Assembly: GCA_913057175.1 (NCBI GenBank)
Contig: CAJXNP010000005.1
Location: forward strand, 186,001-250,000
Origin: an uncultured Cytophagales bacterium
GTDB taxonomy: Bacteria > Bacteroidota > Bacteroidia > Cytophagales > Cyclobacteriaceae
Direction of reading: 5' to 3'
Length of the DNA stretch: 64,000 bases
Positions within the stretch are counted from its first letter, which is position 1, and every line of letters begins with the position of its first letter. The notes beneath the pieces were generated by a model that did no database searches, had not been told where the DNA came from, and saw nothing but the letters and a program-made list of their open reading frames with translations. This document shows positions 48,601 through 56,396 of this stretch, one piece after another. The position numbers and the translations under genes were made by a program.

Positions 48601-49816
48601 TGCTGATTCACTACTCATTCCGGGTGAAGAAGAGGTTGAGGATAATTTAGTGAAAAACCAGTTGGTCGATGAATGTTTGATCAGGGTTGAAAATTTAAAG
48701 GCCAGGATTGAAATTCTCCAGGCAGATTTCAAAGGTTTCTTTGAAAATGAAATTTCCATCGAAGATGCTCCTGAGCATACCTTTACTGATGTACAGATAA
48801 ATGCACTGAGAGAATTATTGCTTCGTGCCTCCGTATTTGGAGTCCCGGGAACCATACCTGATAAGCTGTTTGATATAGGCAATGACACGGGTATGCAGTT
48901 GCTCGCTGCGGCAGACGGAGCTTCAAAGGCGATTGCCGGTCGGTTGAAACAATCGGAAAAGGATATGTTGGTTGCGGTGGACAATGCCAGGTCTAATGAC
49001 GTTCGAATAAGTTCTATTCAGGAAATCTCTAAGAAATTACTGGGGAAAGCATTTGTCCTTCTGCCACATTTTAATCTTCGAAATGGAACCGAATTAAACG
49101 AACAATTGGCACTGGATAAAACCAAAGGATTGCTGAGAGCAGCACCGGCGATGGAGATGGAAAACTGGTCGCAAAGCCTGTCACATGTCCGGGAAAGAAT
49201 GGCTGGTTTGGATACCGTGCAAATGTGGGCAGAAAATTTTGATCGGATATTTCCTGAAAAAGCTCCTGTGCAGTTTCCATTTGCTCTCGATGGCAGCGGC
49301 CAAAGCGTTGATCATTGGCTGGGAATTGAATTCCCGGTTGGATATCAACCGACAGAAGATAAATTGTCTATTGTTATCATGAATAGCACGGAAATCACGA
49401 AGGATTTAGGAGCGTCCAAAGCAGGTTTGTTGGTTGATGAATGGGTGGAAATCATTCCAAACCTGGATGAAACGACTGGTATTACATTCAATTACGATCA
49501 ACCCGATGCCAAACCGCCGAATAATTTATTACTTGCTGTGACTCCACACGAGACCGGCCAATGGAATTGGGATGATTTGGTGTTTACACTTGAGGACACA
49601 TTGAAAATGGCCAAAAACCGGGCAGTTGAGCCGGAACACCTTGAAGACACTGTTTTTGGACAGGTCCTTCCCGGAATAATGACGGAAATTGTGCCGCCGC
49701 AGCTTTTGTCTGAAGGAGGAGATGATAGTGGTGATGCGCAGGAAAATCCTCTAGGATTACAGGTGGTGACCGATTTTGGAGTTGTGAATTCAACCTATGA
49801 CGAATCAGAAGAATAA
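42686..49816 (+). CDS. Giant conserved protein with two coiled-coil insertions (2,376 aa)
   Basis: The largest gene in the window encodes 2,376 residues from ATG 42686 (a TTG four codons upstream is also in frame). The N-terminus (about 30-45, LLLPLKIETRF) and a segment at about 580-640 (ELWVRIYPDDIAIHSHE, GSQRAAWIV) look like parts of one domain. They are separated by about 530 residues of Lys/Glu/Leu-rich helix, probably coiled coil. A second helical insertion lies at about 650-800, before PDRFVVVLKDRSGKY. The rest (about 800-2,376) has many conserved-looking aromatic motifs, for example SIRIGTQPYGILPTTAF and LDAWRLGMVNRRL. No signal peptide or known enzyme motif is visible. It may be the scaffold of a complex (inference). 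Confidence 0.75.
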   Translation: MSEIINPTGNNDLKIEEIRNQVKAHSDAIPYLLLPLKIETRFMRVDRPVFEKDTFPEVLDELFAIDDSLQFDPKNLPEHEVLGKLGKLVASLETTVKKVGEIKRITGNDKDLLLSALAQLDRNYKKLGQELSRLRWRDVARLKQLRLLKTDMNKQVTLLENGINGLKVTADIESNDADNFLNLIATLNKSLSDFGGNDLATNDRKAKRGVFSFVENQFSALNKTIKDVREFTRINIQATKQQVNRLDKSKSEWKDLLLKIGKNINTIKSDFKKTEYKEKLEGLKKGLNALEEAINFRLKPKMDLMLSLSVVDARQFLSTINHIRYKLKHQNKKPFHDFDEVSTSSQKLFSQLKELKNNAFKVIEGNREELVIIKKAWDDADAELEKLKRRLDAFKGVGDQKKKVAQLSKKLDHDFRETLMGLKSKSKSNFTSLTNSVVEKTALTLHQSLNTLKDIQKDIEENIGKPKSQKFTGAIKKLVDFQKSYEKISTSMNVIPQKSYNEINRITAKIKSNVKSFVDSDESMSLLSGRAQGESKKALFAVDSLKTTIEQQPTDALTRTGRTAEASRSSILFASRTITRDELWVRIYPDDIAIHSHEIPLTPEELESGKAYWKEIWAANEDYEIKLAAWRAISTSYGSQRAAWIVKSLEPAPSKSSDVKKKFRDYSREILKANDELLAIHKSLSESADINDQIVKMGQTFSQLNTIEASLKRVKGGHESLLMKSQRILLKIQSQVNSVIRMIQNSRGSSVNERQIQVVKQYVNVFNKTTKTFKEIKSEKSTEIIDKQSDDDVFPDVEIKESSWTVAPHSKVMPDRFVVVLKDRSGKYKHLAVGEPLPEDQLIVGLNPESFDTDTFEYDEDGNLIVDESIKWLTDFEEARKIGMALFINLDEEDLENGFDKVFVLGVKDTTPQIGKKLIEELIDNHHYLPEGASFLPIRTPTNNTEAGESGYRTFEEDAGLSFKIERNDEVTGTTAEDPDFPTDGKRLSEGLGIDVDVLNNLDYHDRTEISEALLMNRALFHGTLGNYMEEGLDTLFTLDNIDHTKEFFCNHVSARGYIPSIRIGTQPYGILPTTAFSKFQVTSNDAFIPQLNKDDFDNIPLIKDELQVRYDIRLKNFLSYLDNFWTSIRNSKVPHAGNTDPDNPQAHFMEMLGLQPNSAELYYRYGLNIASRQSVDAAADFSINFDSSDPWSPTQVADAFRNIISSGYYFKSDSFTDEQNEDLKIDDPVGYLNSKNSRISNQFVKARVFATRHLQNQSLLLGHIIDNRELAEEIIAASDPNADTAEDQSKARAELQYFIDWLVDENPWDVHAENKFSETSEGILTTGMPSRSLLFLLLRHSILSANVDAILKVLEFEGLTDQETRKKMGQPGHFYNRFRSGFNYVTKWTYLFSKINYLDHVLGFDMNEENSFYIYMNSLSSSSNGYLNRYLSPKHTFIFNGYPNHHLHQGFKNALDATRESIRKLKDIPTARLEQLLAEHLDLCTYRLDAWRLGMVNRRLKQQRSTNTTGIFIGAYGWVEDLNKGGERPLAKNIPEGLWKSGDDPIYEDADNLGFIHTPSLNHAITAAILRAGFDANSGIAEIENQMAVNLSSARVRMALNLLNGIRNGQEAAALLGYQFERGLHEGYLHLSLELDEYIYDFREEFPLSVPVDDSVSLGEATLNNVVNGMELLEEAQEFIDSKGGPPNPGDSLYESLKAFEPAWWNHINNTNLKNATSAEKDAMLKEIDRMADAFDALGDLCISESVYQVAKGNHVRASAIMDKLSRGDVPNDIEIADTPRTGTVVTHKVGMFFETISGIDHKLTETGNTSTPVSGNALKSAVTAANARPVGWNSDFTPRAMAEPTLNKWAGQMIGNPAKIKCIANYTMGDINDSMTVSLADLGIQPLDALHLFGTGPLDGGAELNARIAMKVKNTISLPIDFEGTADDIEITIKYTERDSSWADDEYSYYEMTGYLQSLRKLLTDSGVLAADSLLIPGEEEVEDNLVKNQLVDECLIRVENLKARIEILQADFKGFFENEISIEDAPEHTFTDVQINALRELLLRASVFGVPGTIPDKLFDIGNDTGMQLLAAADGASKAIAGRLKQSEKDMLVAVDNARSNDVRISSIQEISKKLLGKAFVLLPHFNLRNGTELNEQLALDKTKGLLRAAPAMEMENWSQSLSHVRERMAGLDTVQMWAENFDRIFPEKAPVQFPFALDGSGQSVDHWLGIEFPVGYQPTEDKLSIVIMNSTEITKDLGASKAGLLVDEWVEIIPNLDETTGITFNYDQPDAKPPNNLLLAVTPHETGQWNWDDLVFTLEDTLKMAKNRAVEPEHLEDTVFGQVLPGIMTEIVPPQLLSEGGDDSGDAQENPLGLQVVTDFGVVNSTYDESEE

Positions 49817-49828
49817 AAAGAATAATAT

Positions 49829-51811
49829 ATGGCAACCAGAATAGATAGTCTCACTTGTGAACCTTTCAGGGCCTGGAACAGACTGGAACCACGACCGAGA
49901 GAGTCTGAGTTTGACAAGGTATTAAAGGCTGAGATCCACGATCCACTCTGGATGCTTACCCGACAATGGCAGTTCGGGGAATTCCAGGGAGAAGATACCG
50001 GTTTGGCGGTTTTTGCCAAGGTTCAACTCGAAACAACCCGGGTTACCAAATTCAAAAACCGAAACGGCGATGTTGGTCCGTTCGATGAGAATATTCCGCT
50101 GGAGACAAAAGTAGAGAGAATGCCGGTATTGTATGATATCCGGTTTCGGGCGAGGGCCGGACAATATTGGTTGAAAGTATTAGCTGATGCGGGAGAAGTT
50201 TACAATTTGTCTTCCCCTTCCGTACCATATGTTCATTCTGATCTAAAACAAGCATTTAAAGAACTCTATTCATTTGGACTGCCAGATCTGGATCATGAAA
50301 ATGATAGCACGAAGTTGCAAATTGCCAAAGCGAGGCTGTTGTCAAATAAAACGGCACATCAGGCTTTAACGGCTTTAACCAACAGATCAATGGATGGAGT
50401 GGCTTGGTTTCAGGAGCTAACCTCCGGAAATACAGTAAAACTCCCGGCAAATTTGACCAATCATAGTTTGTACAAGAATGCATTCAAGGATTTTATTCTT
50501 GCTGCTGCGAATGAATTTGTAGCCTGGTTTCAGGTGTCGCATGAAAACCCCCAATCCGAAGAAGATTCCAGCTGGGCGCCGTCCAACCTGGAATATAGCT
50601 TTGCCTGCAGCATGCCGAATAAAGGTTCAGTGAAAAACACGATACTGGAAGCAAAGGAATATTATCATGGACACTTGGACTGGTATTCATTTGATCTTAA
50701 CCTCAATGATGACGGATCAGGTTTGGGAACAATGGACCCTGCAGATGAAGCGAAAAATGTTAAGACCGAGGTATTAACCATCATTCCGTCCGAAGCGCGA
50801 TTTGGAGGAATGCCTAATAGCCGATGGTGGGAATTTGAGGATGGAAGCACGGATTTTGGCGACATAACAGCAGAAACCACCAATATTGCCAAAATCCTGT
50901 TGGCAGAGTTTGCACTCATGTACAGCAATGACTGGTTTGTCATCCCGTACACCGTACCGGCAGGGTCTGTTTCTGAGGTAAAGGGAATAGTAGTTACCGA
51001 CACTTTTGGTGAACGGACTTTGGTAAAAGCCGCTGGTCAGGGTGATTCAAATGATTGGACAGCCTGGACCATGTTTAACATGTCCAAAACTAACAATAGT
51101 GAAGGATTAAGCGGTAAGGTTGACCCGAGGATCTACGTTCCGCCAGTTGTAAATAAAATTCAGGAAAGCAGACCTCTCGAATCGGTTGAGATGGTTCGTG
51201 ACGAGATGGCTAACATGGTATGGGGTGTGGAATCCATCATTCCAGATTTGGTGGGCTCAGGAGCGGATGGACATGCCGCTGCACAGGAATTAATAAATTA
51301 TTTTAAAATACTGGAAAGGAAGGAAGAACTTATTCCTTTGCCCATTCCTGAGGGAGTAAAATTGAGGTATAATCTGGGCAATACGATCCCAGAAAACTGG
51401 ATACCATTCTTACCGACACACATGCCCGGTCAAAATCGCGCAATCCAACTACAACGTGCATCCATGCCTCGTTGGTTCAATGGCGAGTTTACACAGATAA
51501 GACCACGAAACGCTGTTTTAAGGGAGGGGATGCACCACGATCCTCAGTCGGCGGAGGACCTGTTTGTCAATACATCGGATGAAACACAGGACAATCCATA
51601 TTATGTATTCGAAGAAGAAGTTCCCCGATCTGGGATGGTTGTTCAGGCTACCTGGCAACGTACCCGGTGGTACAATGGAAAGATCGTTTGCTGGTACGGT
51701 CGAAGGAAAAAAGTGAGTAAAGGAGAAGGGTCGAGTGGTTTGTCTTTTGACAATATCATAGACGTAGATTATGAAAATCGTGAAGCATTGGTGCCAGCTG
51801 ATAATAACTGA
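49829..51811 (+). CDS. Conserved protein of unknown function (660 aa), last gene of the operon
   Basis: The product has 660 residues and no signal peptide. The N-terminus carries a striking run, DPLWMLTRQWQFGEFQGED, and the C-terminus TWQRTRWYNGKIVCWYGRR followed by GEGSSGLSFDNI. Both look strongly conserved and I recall similar motifs in unannotated proteins of other phyla beside giant proteins like the preceding one. A middle segment PSEARFGGMPNSRWWEFED is also aromatic and acidic. No catalytic motif is recognised. It starts 12 bases after the giant gene, and a terminator is found about 200 bases after its stop codon. Confidence 0.75.
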   Translation: MATRIDSLTCEPFRAWNRLEPRPRESEFDKVLKAEIHDPLWMLTRQWQFGEFQGEDTGLAVFAKVQLETTRVTKFKNRNGDVGPFDENIPLETKVERMPVLYDIRFRARAGQYWLKVLADAGEVYNLSSPSVPYVHSDLKQAFKELYSFGLPDLDHENDSTKLQIAKARLLSNKTAHQALTALTNRSMDGVAWFQELTSGNTVKLPANLTNHSLYKNAFKDFILAAANEFVAWFQVSHENPQSEEDSSWAPSNLEYSFACSMPNKGSVKNTILEAKEYYHGHLDWYSFDLNLNDDGSGLGTMDPADEAKNVKTEVLTIIPSEARFGGMPNSRWWEFEDGSTDFGDITAETTNIAKILLAEFALMYSNDWFVIPYTVPAGSVSEVKGIVVTDTFGERTLVKAAGQGDSNDWTAWTMFNMSKTNNSEGLSGKVDPRIYVPPVVNKIQESRPLESVEMVRDEMANMVWGVESIIPDLVGSGADGHAAAQELINYFKILERKEELIPLPIPEGVKLRYNLGNTIPENWIPFLPTHMPGQNRAIQLQRASMPRWFNGEFTQIRPRNAVLREGMHHDPQSAEDLFVNTSDETQDNPYYVFEEEVPRSGMVVQATWQRTRWYNGKIVCWYGRRKKVSKGEGSSGLSFDNIIDVDYENREALVPADNN

Positions 51812-52010
51812 TTTTAAGTATGAAATGTATGTCAAATCTTCTTAAAATTGAGTAAATTGATAAGAGATAGGATAAAGAAAAAGGACATTTAAGATAGTGT
51901 TGTTGCATAAGCATCAATGCGTGTGTAAGCTACTGAAAAAGTCTTGACTTTTAATCAAAGAGTGCTCTGAAACGGGTGTTGGCTTGCATTAATTCTACGG
52001 AATGGGATTT

Positions 52011-52040
52011 CCTGCGGTAAAGACTGCAGGTTTTCTTTTT
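52011..52040 (+). terminator. Intrinsic terminator of the eight-gene operon
   Basis: CCTGCGG (52011-52017) pairs with CTGCAGG (52024-52030, one G-T pair) around TAAAGA, then TTTTCTTTTTT follows. The T tract is on the plus strand, so it should end transcripts of the operon that stops at 51811. Confidence 0.7.
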
Positions 52041-52051
52041 TATAGCTTTGT

Positions 52052-52981
52052 CTAAAATATTTTTATCAGTTTCAGCATTTTATTATAAACGGTCCGATAA
52101 TCTTCGTTGTGATAAGGAATGGCAACGATTGAATTCTTCCAGTTTTCCTGCCTTCGTTGTTCATAAGCATGGTCATAGTATTTTAACAAAAGCTCAAAAC
52201 ATTTTCTCCTCTCACCTGTATCGTGAAAATGTAAAGCCTGGTGGTTTTGACTCATTCCCATTCTATCTTCAAGCAATTGGATGGCGGATCTTAATTCATT
52301 TCCTCGTAAATGATCATAATCTTTTAAAATTGTATCCAATCGTTTGTCGAATGGAGCCTCCAGATGGATTAATAGGGCGTTTTTCATTTTAGACTGAAGC
52401 TCTTCAGGTATTCCAGCCTTCCCTAGAAATGGTCCTTTTTCTTCTATCCAAATTGGATATTTGAGATCAAATGACAACCACAAACTAAGAAGTTCATTTT
52501 GGAAGGACTCGTGTGTTGGTTGTTTTTGTTTGGGATTGGATCCGAAAGCAGACCCTTTGTGCGAAGCCAATGTTTCAAGATCAATGACCTGATGATCAAT
52601 AGATTTCAGATATTGAAGAAATTTTGTTTTACCGGAACCGGTATAACCACCTATTACGAATAATTTAGATTCCTCATTGAATGCATTTTTCCTCCATTCC
52701 CGGAATCCGGCATATCCTCCCTTCAGGTAATACCCTGAAATTTCGTGAGAAATTTCTTCAGCTACCAGCCCTTTCTGATCGATCAGGTGTACCGGGTAGT
52801 CTTTTTTAGATTCCTTTAATTTGTCTACAAATCTTTTCAGTCTGATAATGTTACTCTCAATCAAAGAAAAGGAAATGGCATGTTTAATTGATCCTTTGAG
52901 GTATAAAGGAATTGGCCTGATGTCAAGCAGGATCCGTGGACTTTTCCATGTGAAAAACTCAAATGGCTCAATATCAGACAT
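52052..52981 (-). CDS. mnmH: tRNA 2-selenouridine synthase-like protein (MnmH/SelU) with degenerate rhodanese domain
   Basis: The 309-residue protein has the MnmH layout: an N-terminal rhodanese-like domain (about 8-105) and a C-terminal P-loop domain (about 108-309) with GGYTGSGKTKFL and the family segment HKGSAFGS. MnmH swaps sulfur for selenium, through geranyl intermediates, at the wobble uridine of some tRNAs. Here the rhodanese part is short, and the usual Cys-x-x-GG active-site loop (CARGGQRS-like) is replaced by IDQKGLVAEE with no cysteine. The protein is shorter than the roughly 360-residue enterobacterial enzyme. It may be inactive in selenation, use another cysteine, or have a changed role. 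The P-loop domain appears intact. Confidence 0.7.
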   Translation of the reverse strand: MSDIEPFEFFTWKSPRILLDIRPIPLYLKGSIKHAISFSLIESNIIRLKRFVDKLKESKKDYPVHLIDQKGLVAEEISHEISGYYLKGGYAGFREWRKNAFNEESKLFVIGGYTGSGKTKFLQYLKSIDHQVIDLETLASHKGSAFGSNPKQKQPTHESFQNELLSLWLSFDLKYPIWIEEKGPFLGKAGIPEELQSKMKNALLIHLEAPFDKRLDTILKDYDHLRGNELRSAIQLLEDRMGMSQNHQALHFHDTGERRKCFELLLKYYDHAYEQRRQENWKNSIVAIPYHNEDYRTVYNKMLKLIKIF

Positions 52982-53055
52982 GTTAAATATTATGGTAAAC
53001 GACTGGCAAAATCTCTAATTAAATTCAGGTTCGGAACGATACGAAATAAAGGTAA

Positions 53056-53604
53056 TTATTCCTGAATAGCCAGATCCACTTTTGGTTTGTTTTTCTCAAG
53101 CTCCGATATGATTCCCTTCAACATTTTCGGAACAATGACCTGATGAAAAGGCTTGACGGGAAGGAAATACAACCTACCCATTAAATTGTGAAATTTGACG
53201 GTCGTCGTTATGATCAGTTCATTCTGGACTGGCCGGATCATAAGCGAAACCCGAAAGTTAAGGTGTTTGTCATCTTCGCCTAAAACCATTTCGTTTTCCG
53301 TTCTCTCAAACACGCTAAATAATCCAAGGCGTTCTCCGGGATTGCCTTTAAAATTTGCAAGGGCAGTTTCCTTATCGATAACATTTTCTCCTGTTTTCAA
53401 TCCTATTATTGACACGATCCGATTTCTGAACTCAAAGAGATGGCCTACCAATTTTGGAGCTGAGGTGAAAAATGCTTTTGCTACATCAACAGGTGAAATC
53501 TCACGTTGGAGTTTTGTCATGTTTGCAGTGTAACTATCGCAATAATCAAAGTTTTGATTGAATAATACTGAATATGGGGGTAAACCCACCTTTTGGATTT
53601 TCAT
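53056..53604 (-). CDS. DUF2867-domain protein
   Basis: The 182-residue cytosolic protein has an SRPBCC-like alternating strand pattern. The C-terminal segment FHNLMGRLYFLPVKPFHQVIVPKML is characteristic of DUF2867 proteins. Members often occur fused to or beside NAD-dependent epimerases, but no such gene is adjacent here. Function is unknown. It is followed, in the direction of transcription, by the mnmH-like gene after a 74-base gap, so the two could share a transcript. Confidence 0.78.
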   Translation of the reverse strand: MKIQKVGLPPYSVLFNQNFDYCDSYTANMTKLQREISPVDVAKAFFTSAPKLVGHLFEFRNRIVSIIGLKTGENVIDKETALANFKGNPGERLGLFSVFERTENEMVLGEDDKHLNFRVSLMIRPVQNELIITTTVKFHNLMGRLYFLPVKPFHQVIVPKMLKGIISELEKNKPKVDLAIQE

Positions 53605-53726
53605 GTTTGGCTGGATTTGGTTTGGTTAATAATGAATCCAAAATTAGTAAGTAAATTTTCATATGAGGAAAAATTCATCTGGTATAATTGATGAAAAGAG
53701 CTGATGGATTTATTTGCCCAAGTTGT

Positions 53727-54062
53727 TTAGGTATCAGATCGAATAAATGAAACGATGGTTTTCATAAAATCTAAGAGTTCCACTGTTTTTTGTGTTGATA
53801 ATTTCTTTCCTGTTTCATTTAAGCTGTAGTATTTTCTTTCCCGGTTATCAGCTACGACTTTTTCGATTGTGACTAGATTATCCCTTTCCAATTGATGTAA
53901 TAATGGATACAGAGCTCCTTCTGTCAATTGAATTTTATGATCAGTTTTCTTGTTAAATTCTTTGATTAACTGGTATCCGTACATTCTTTGATGATCTGAT
54001 AAAACTTTAAGAATGAGTGTTTTAAGAGTTCCTCTTACCAATTCGTTGCTGTATTGCGACAT
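53727..54062 (-). CDS. PadR-family transcriptional regulator
   Basis: The 111-residue protein has the PadR winged-helix fold: a first helix RGTLKTLILKVLSDHQRMYGYQL cut here to its core GTLKTLILKVLSD, the recognition helix and wing with LTEGALYPLLHQLERDNLV, and a C-terminal dimer helix. PadR regulators usually repress a transporter or membrane gene next to them. The adjacent downstream gene is DUF2867, 122 bases away. A 6-6 inverted repeat (54075-54091) just upstream of the start may be its own operator. Confidence 0.9.
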   Translation of the reverse strand: MSQYSNELVRGTLKTLILKVLSDHQRMYGYQLIKEFNKKTDHKIQLTEGALYPLLHQLERDNLVTIEKVVADNRERKYYSLNETGKKLSTQKTVELLDFMKTIVSFIRSDT

Positions 54063-54074
54063 ATAATAAAATTT

Positions 54075-54091
54075 ACCTAAATAAGTTAGGT
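54075..54091. promoter_or_regulatory. Inverted repeat upstream of padR, candidate autoregulatory operator
   Basis: ACCTAA and TTAGGT flank a five-base spacer (ATAAG), ending 13 bases before the padR start. PadR-family proteins bind short dyads at this kind of position. Not tested. Confidence 0.4.
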
Positions 54092-54291
54092 GTAATATGA
54101 AAACAAAACAAGTTAATGAATACGAATCTCAAATTTGAGAGGAAAAATTGGATGTTAACCTGAATTATTCACGACAAAGCTGTGATAATGAAACAACCTA
54201 TAGTAAAATGCTGATTTTAAGTATGTTATTACAGATTTGATATATCAGACAGTTGTATAAAGTTTGAATAGATGCTTTGCAACAAGAAATA

Positions 54292-54693
54292 TTAGTTTGT
54301 AAAAGGAGGAATTTGACGCTGCATCTGAATGATATCTTCCAGTGTTAGTTGTAGTTCATTCTTATATAGTTCGTATATCATTTTCCATTCCAACGCATCC
54401 ATAAAACCATCAGAATTTGCTGTGTTCGACATGTATGCAATAACTTTTACCTGTTCCTCTTTAGAGAGTTTTTTTAGGTCAGTTTTAAGGGAGTCGATCA
54501 GGTTTTGATTAGGGTCATTTTTGTACGCCTCAATTTTTTTTTGGAATTCACCTTCGTCGATTCCTTCTTTTTTGCACATTTTCCTACCTATCTCCAACTC
54601 CCTTTCTTCTATATTTCCATCAGCTGAGATAATATAATAGTATGCTTTTAACAATGTTTCTTTGAAAGTGTTTTTAGTGTAGGCACCGGTCAT
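54292..54693 (-). CDS. TerB-like helical protein
   Basis: The 133-residue all-helical protein has the TerB/DjlA-type repeat of acidic metal-binding-like motifs: AYYYIISADGNIEERELEIG near the N-terminus and NTANSDGFMDALEWKMI in the second half, each with an SADG/NSDG loop followed by acidic residues. Such proteins are loosely tied to tellurite resistance or stress clusters, but no other ter gene is near. It stands alone between non-coding stretches on both sides. The precise role is unknown. Confidence 0.72.
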   Translation of the reverse strand: MTGAYTKNTFKETLLKAYYYIISADGNIEERELEIGRKMCKKEGIDEGEFQKKIEAYKNDPNQNLIDSLKTDLKKLSKEEQVKVIAYMSNTANSDGFMDALEWKMIYELYKNELQLTLEDIIQMQRQIPPFTN

Positions 54694-55030
54694 GGCTCAA
54701 ATATTAATGTTTTGGGTTTAATGACAAATCAATATTAAAAGTCGACTAATAATACGGATTTTATATAGTTTCAAAGTAATAACTAATTTTGAATTTTGAC
54801 AATATTTGATTCCTATTTTAAATATTTTATAACTATTTATTGATTATTTGGAGAAATTGATAAGAAATAAGGATTTCTTGTGTTAGTATGTGATATGAAA
54901 GATTACATTTTTTGAGGATGGATTCCGTACGAAATGCAAATATTTTTCATTTGAATGTTCTTATCCATTAAGTTGTTGAATTATTATATTTTAAAGCGTG
55001 TTATTATGATTGTTTATCTTACAAGGGTTT
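54694..55030. other. AT-rich intergenic stretch, no gene found
   Basis: These 337 bases between the divergent terB-like and phosphatase genes are very AT-rich, with stop codons in all frames. I see no exact promoter consensus, hairpin or tRNA in them. Confidence 0.6.
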
Positions 55031-55489
55031 ATGAAATTATTCGTTTTTGATCTTGATTTCACCATCTGGGATGCCGGAGGAACGTGGTGTGATTGCACCT
55101 ATCCACCCTATCAAAAGAAAGGAAATGACATAATCGATGTGGATGGGAGGATGATCAGTATGTATCCTGATATTCTGAAAATATTGTTGAAGTTATCCGA
55201 AAGCAATAAAATGATTTCGGCAGCATCGCGAACGAATGCTCCTGACATCGCTGATCAACTAATGAAAATGTTTGATATTCATCATTATTTTCATCATCCT
55301 CAAATATATCCAGGAAGCAAGGTAAGTCACTTTAAAATCATTCAGCAAAACTTCAACATCGATTATTCGCAAATGGTGTTTTTTGATGATGAATACCGGA
55401 ACATCGATGAAGTGTCAAAGCTGGGGGTGACTTGTGAATTCCTTGAGGATGGAGGCGTTCACTGGCGTCACGTCGAGCCGTATTTATAA
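55031..55489 (+). CDS. MDP-1-like HAD-superfamily phosphatase
   Basis: The 152-residue protein (ATG 55031, giving MKLFVFDLDFTIWDAGG) has the HAD motif I DxD pair in FDLDFTIW, motif II Ser/Thr region SAASRTNAPD, and a late acidic loop VFFDDEYRNIDE. This small cap-less HAD type matches magnesium-dependent phosphatase-1, which in other organisms acts on protein tyrosine phosphate or glycated/fructosamine-type substrates. The substrate here is unknown. An earlier in-frame start (55010) adds seven residues that do not look conserved. No operon partner is apparent. Confidence 0.82.
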   Translation: MKLFVFDLDFTIWDAGGTWCDCTYPPYQKKGNDIIDVDGRMISMYPDILKILLKLSESNKMISAASRTNAPDIADQLMKMFDIHHYFHHPQIYPGSKVSHFKIIQQNFNIDYSQMVFFDDEYRNIDEVSKLGVTCEFLEDGGVHWRHVEPYL

Positions 55490-55602
55490 ATTTTTTTACG
55501 ATTCTGTGATTCATTATAAAATATTTCACCCTTTTGAATAAAATATTTTACTTTTTTTCTAATAAAGCGTTTACTTGAATAAACTTTTTAATCAGGCATC
55601 CG

Positions 55603-56328
55603 ATGACAAAGAAAATTATTGAAACCCTAAATATTTCAAAAAAATACCAGATGGGGAGTGAGGAAGTCAAAGCCTTGCAATCTGTTTCCATTGATATTTA
55701 CAAGGGTGAGTACATTGCTTTTATGGGGCCATCAGGTTCAGGAAAATCAACCCTGATGAATATCATTGGCTGCCTGGACACTCCAACATCGGGGAGCTAT
55801 AAGCTGAATGAAAAAGATGTGAGCAACATGACGGAAAATGAACTCGCCGAGATCAGGAATAAAGAGATCGGATTTGTTTTTCAGACTTTCAATCTGCTGC
55901 CTCGAGCATCGTCATTGGATAATGTAGCTCTTCCTCTGGTTTATGCGGGTTATAATAAGTCGGACAGGGAAGATATTGCCATGAAAGCACTCGAAAGTGT
56001 AGGACTTGGTGACCGGGTGAAGCATAAGCCCAATGAACTATCAGGGGGGCAACGTCAGAGAGTAGCCATAGCCAGAGCGCTGGTGAATGACCCAAGTATT
56101 ATTCTTGCGGATGAGCCTACAGGAAATCTTGATTCCAAGACTTCCTACGAGATCATGGATTTATTTGAAAAGCTCCATGAGCAGGGAAATACGATCATTA
56201 TGGTTACGCATGAGGATGATATTGCACATTATGCACACCGAATTGTCCGCCTGAAAGATGGTTTGGTTGAATTAGATGAAGAAAATAAAAATATTACCAA
56301 GGCATCGATGGTTTCAAATGTTGAATGA
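55603..56328 (+). CDS. ABC transporter ATP-binding protein (MacB/LolD type)
   Basis: The 241-residue ATPase has Walker [11 protein letters not shown]-loop in [17 protein letters not shown], signature [15 protein letters not shown], Walker [14 protein letters not shown] and the H-loop IIMVTHEDD. The sequence after Walker B (GNLDS) and the overall length fit the MacB/LolD/FtsE branch, which powers periplasmic mechanotransmission or lipoprotein release rather than classic import. No permease gene is next to it, so the partner is encoded elsewhere. It is followed by a small AT-rich gap and the adenosyltransferase gene. Confidence 0.92.
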   Translation: MTKKIIETLNISKKYQMGSEEVKALQSVSIDIYKGEYIAFMGPSGSGKSTLMNIIGCLDTPTSGSYKLNEKDVSNMTENELAEIRNKEIGFVFQTFNLLPRASSLDNVALPLVYAGYNKSDREDIAMKALESVGLGDRVKHKPNELSGGQRQRVAIARALVNDPSIILADEPTGNLDSKTSYEIMDLFEKLHEQGNTIIMVTHEDDIAHYAHRIVRLKDGLVELDEENKNITKASMVSNVE

Positions 56329-56396
56329 CTTTAATCCAATTGCATAATTGCTAGCTTTCGAAGCTCTGCTTCATTTAATCCAAACAGAATTGTTAA

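Noticed and set aside
30178-51811. Contractile injection system or tailocin
   Set aside because: The giant proteins and proteases made me look for sheath, tube, baseplate, spike and AAA+ ATPase genes. None is present, and no product resembles a tail protein.
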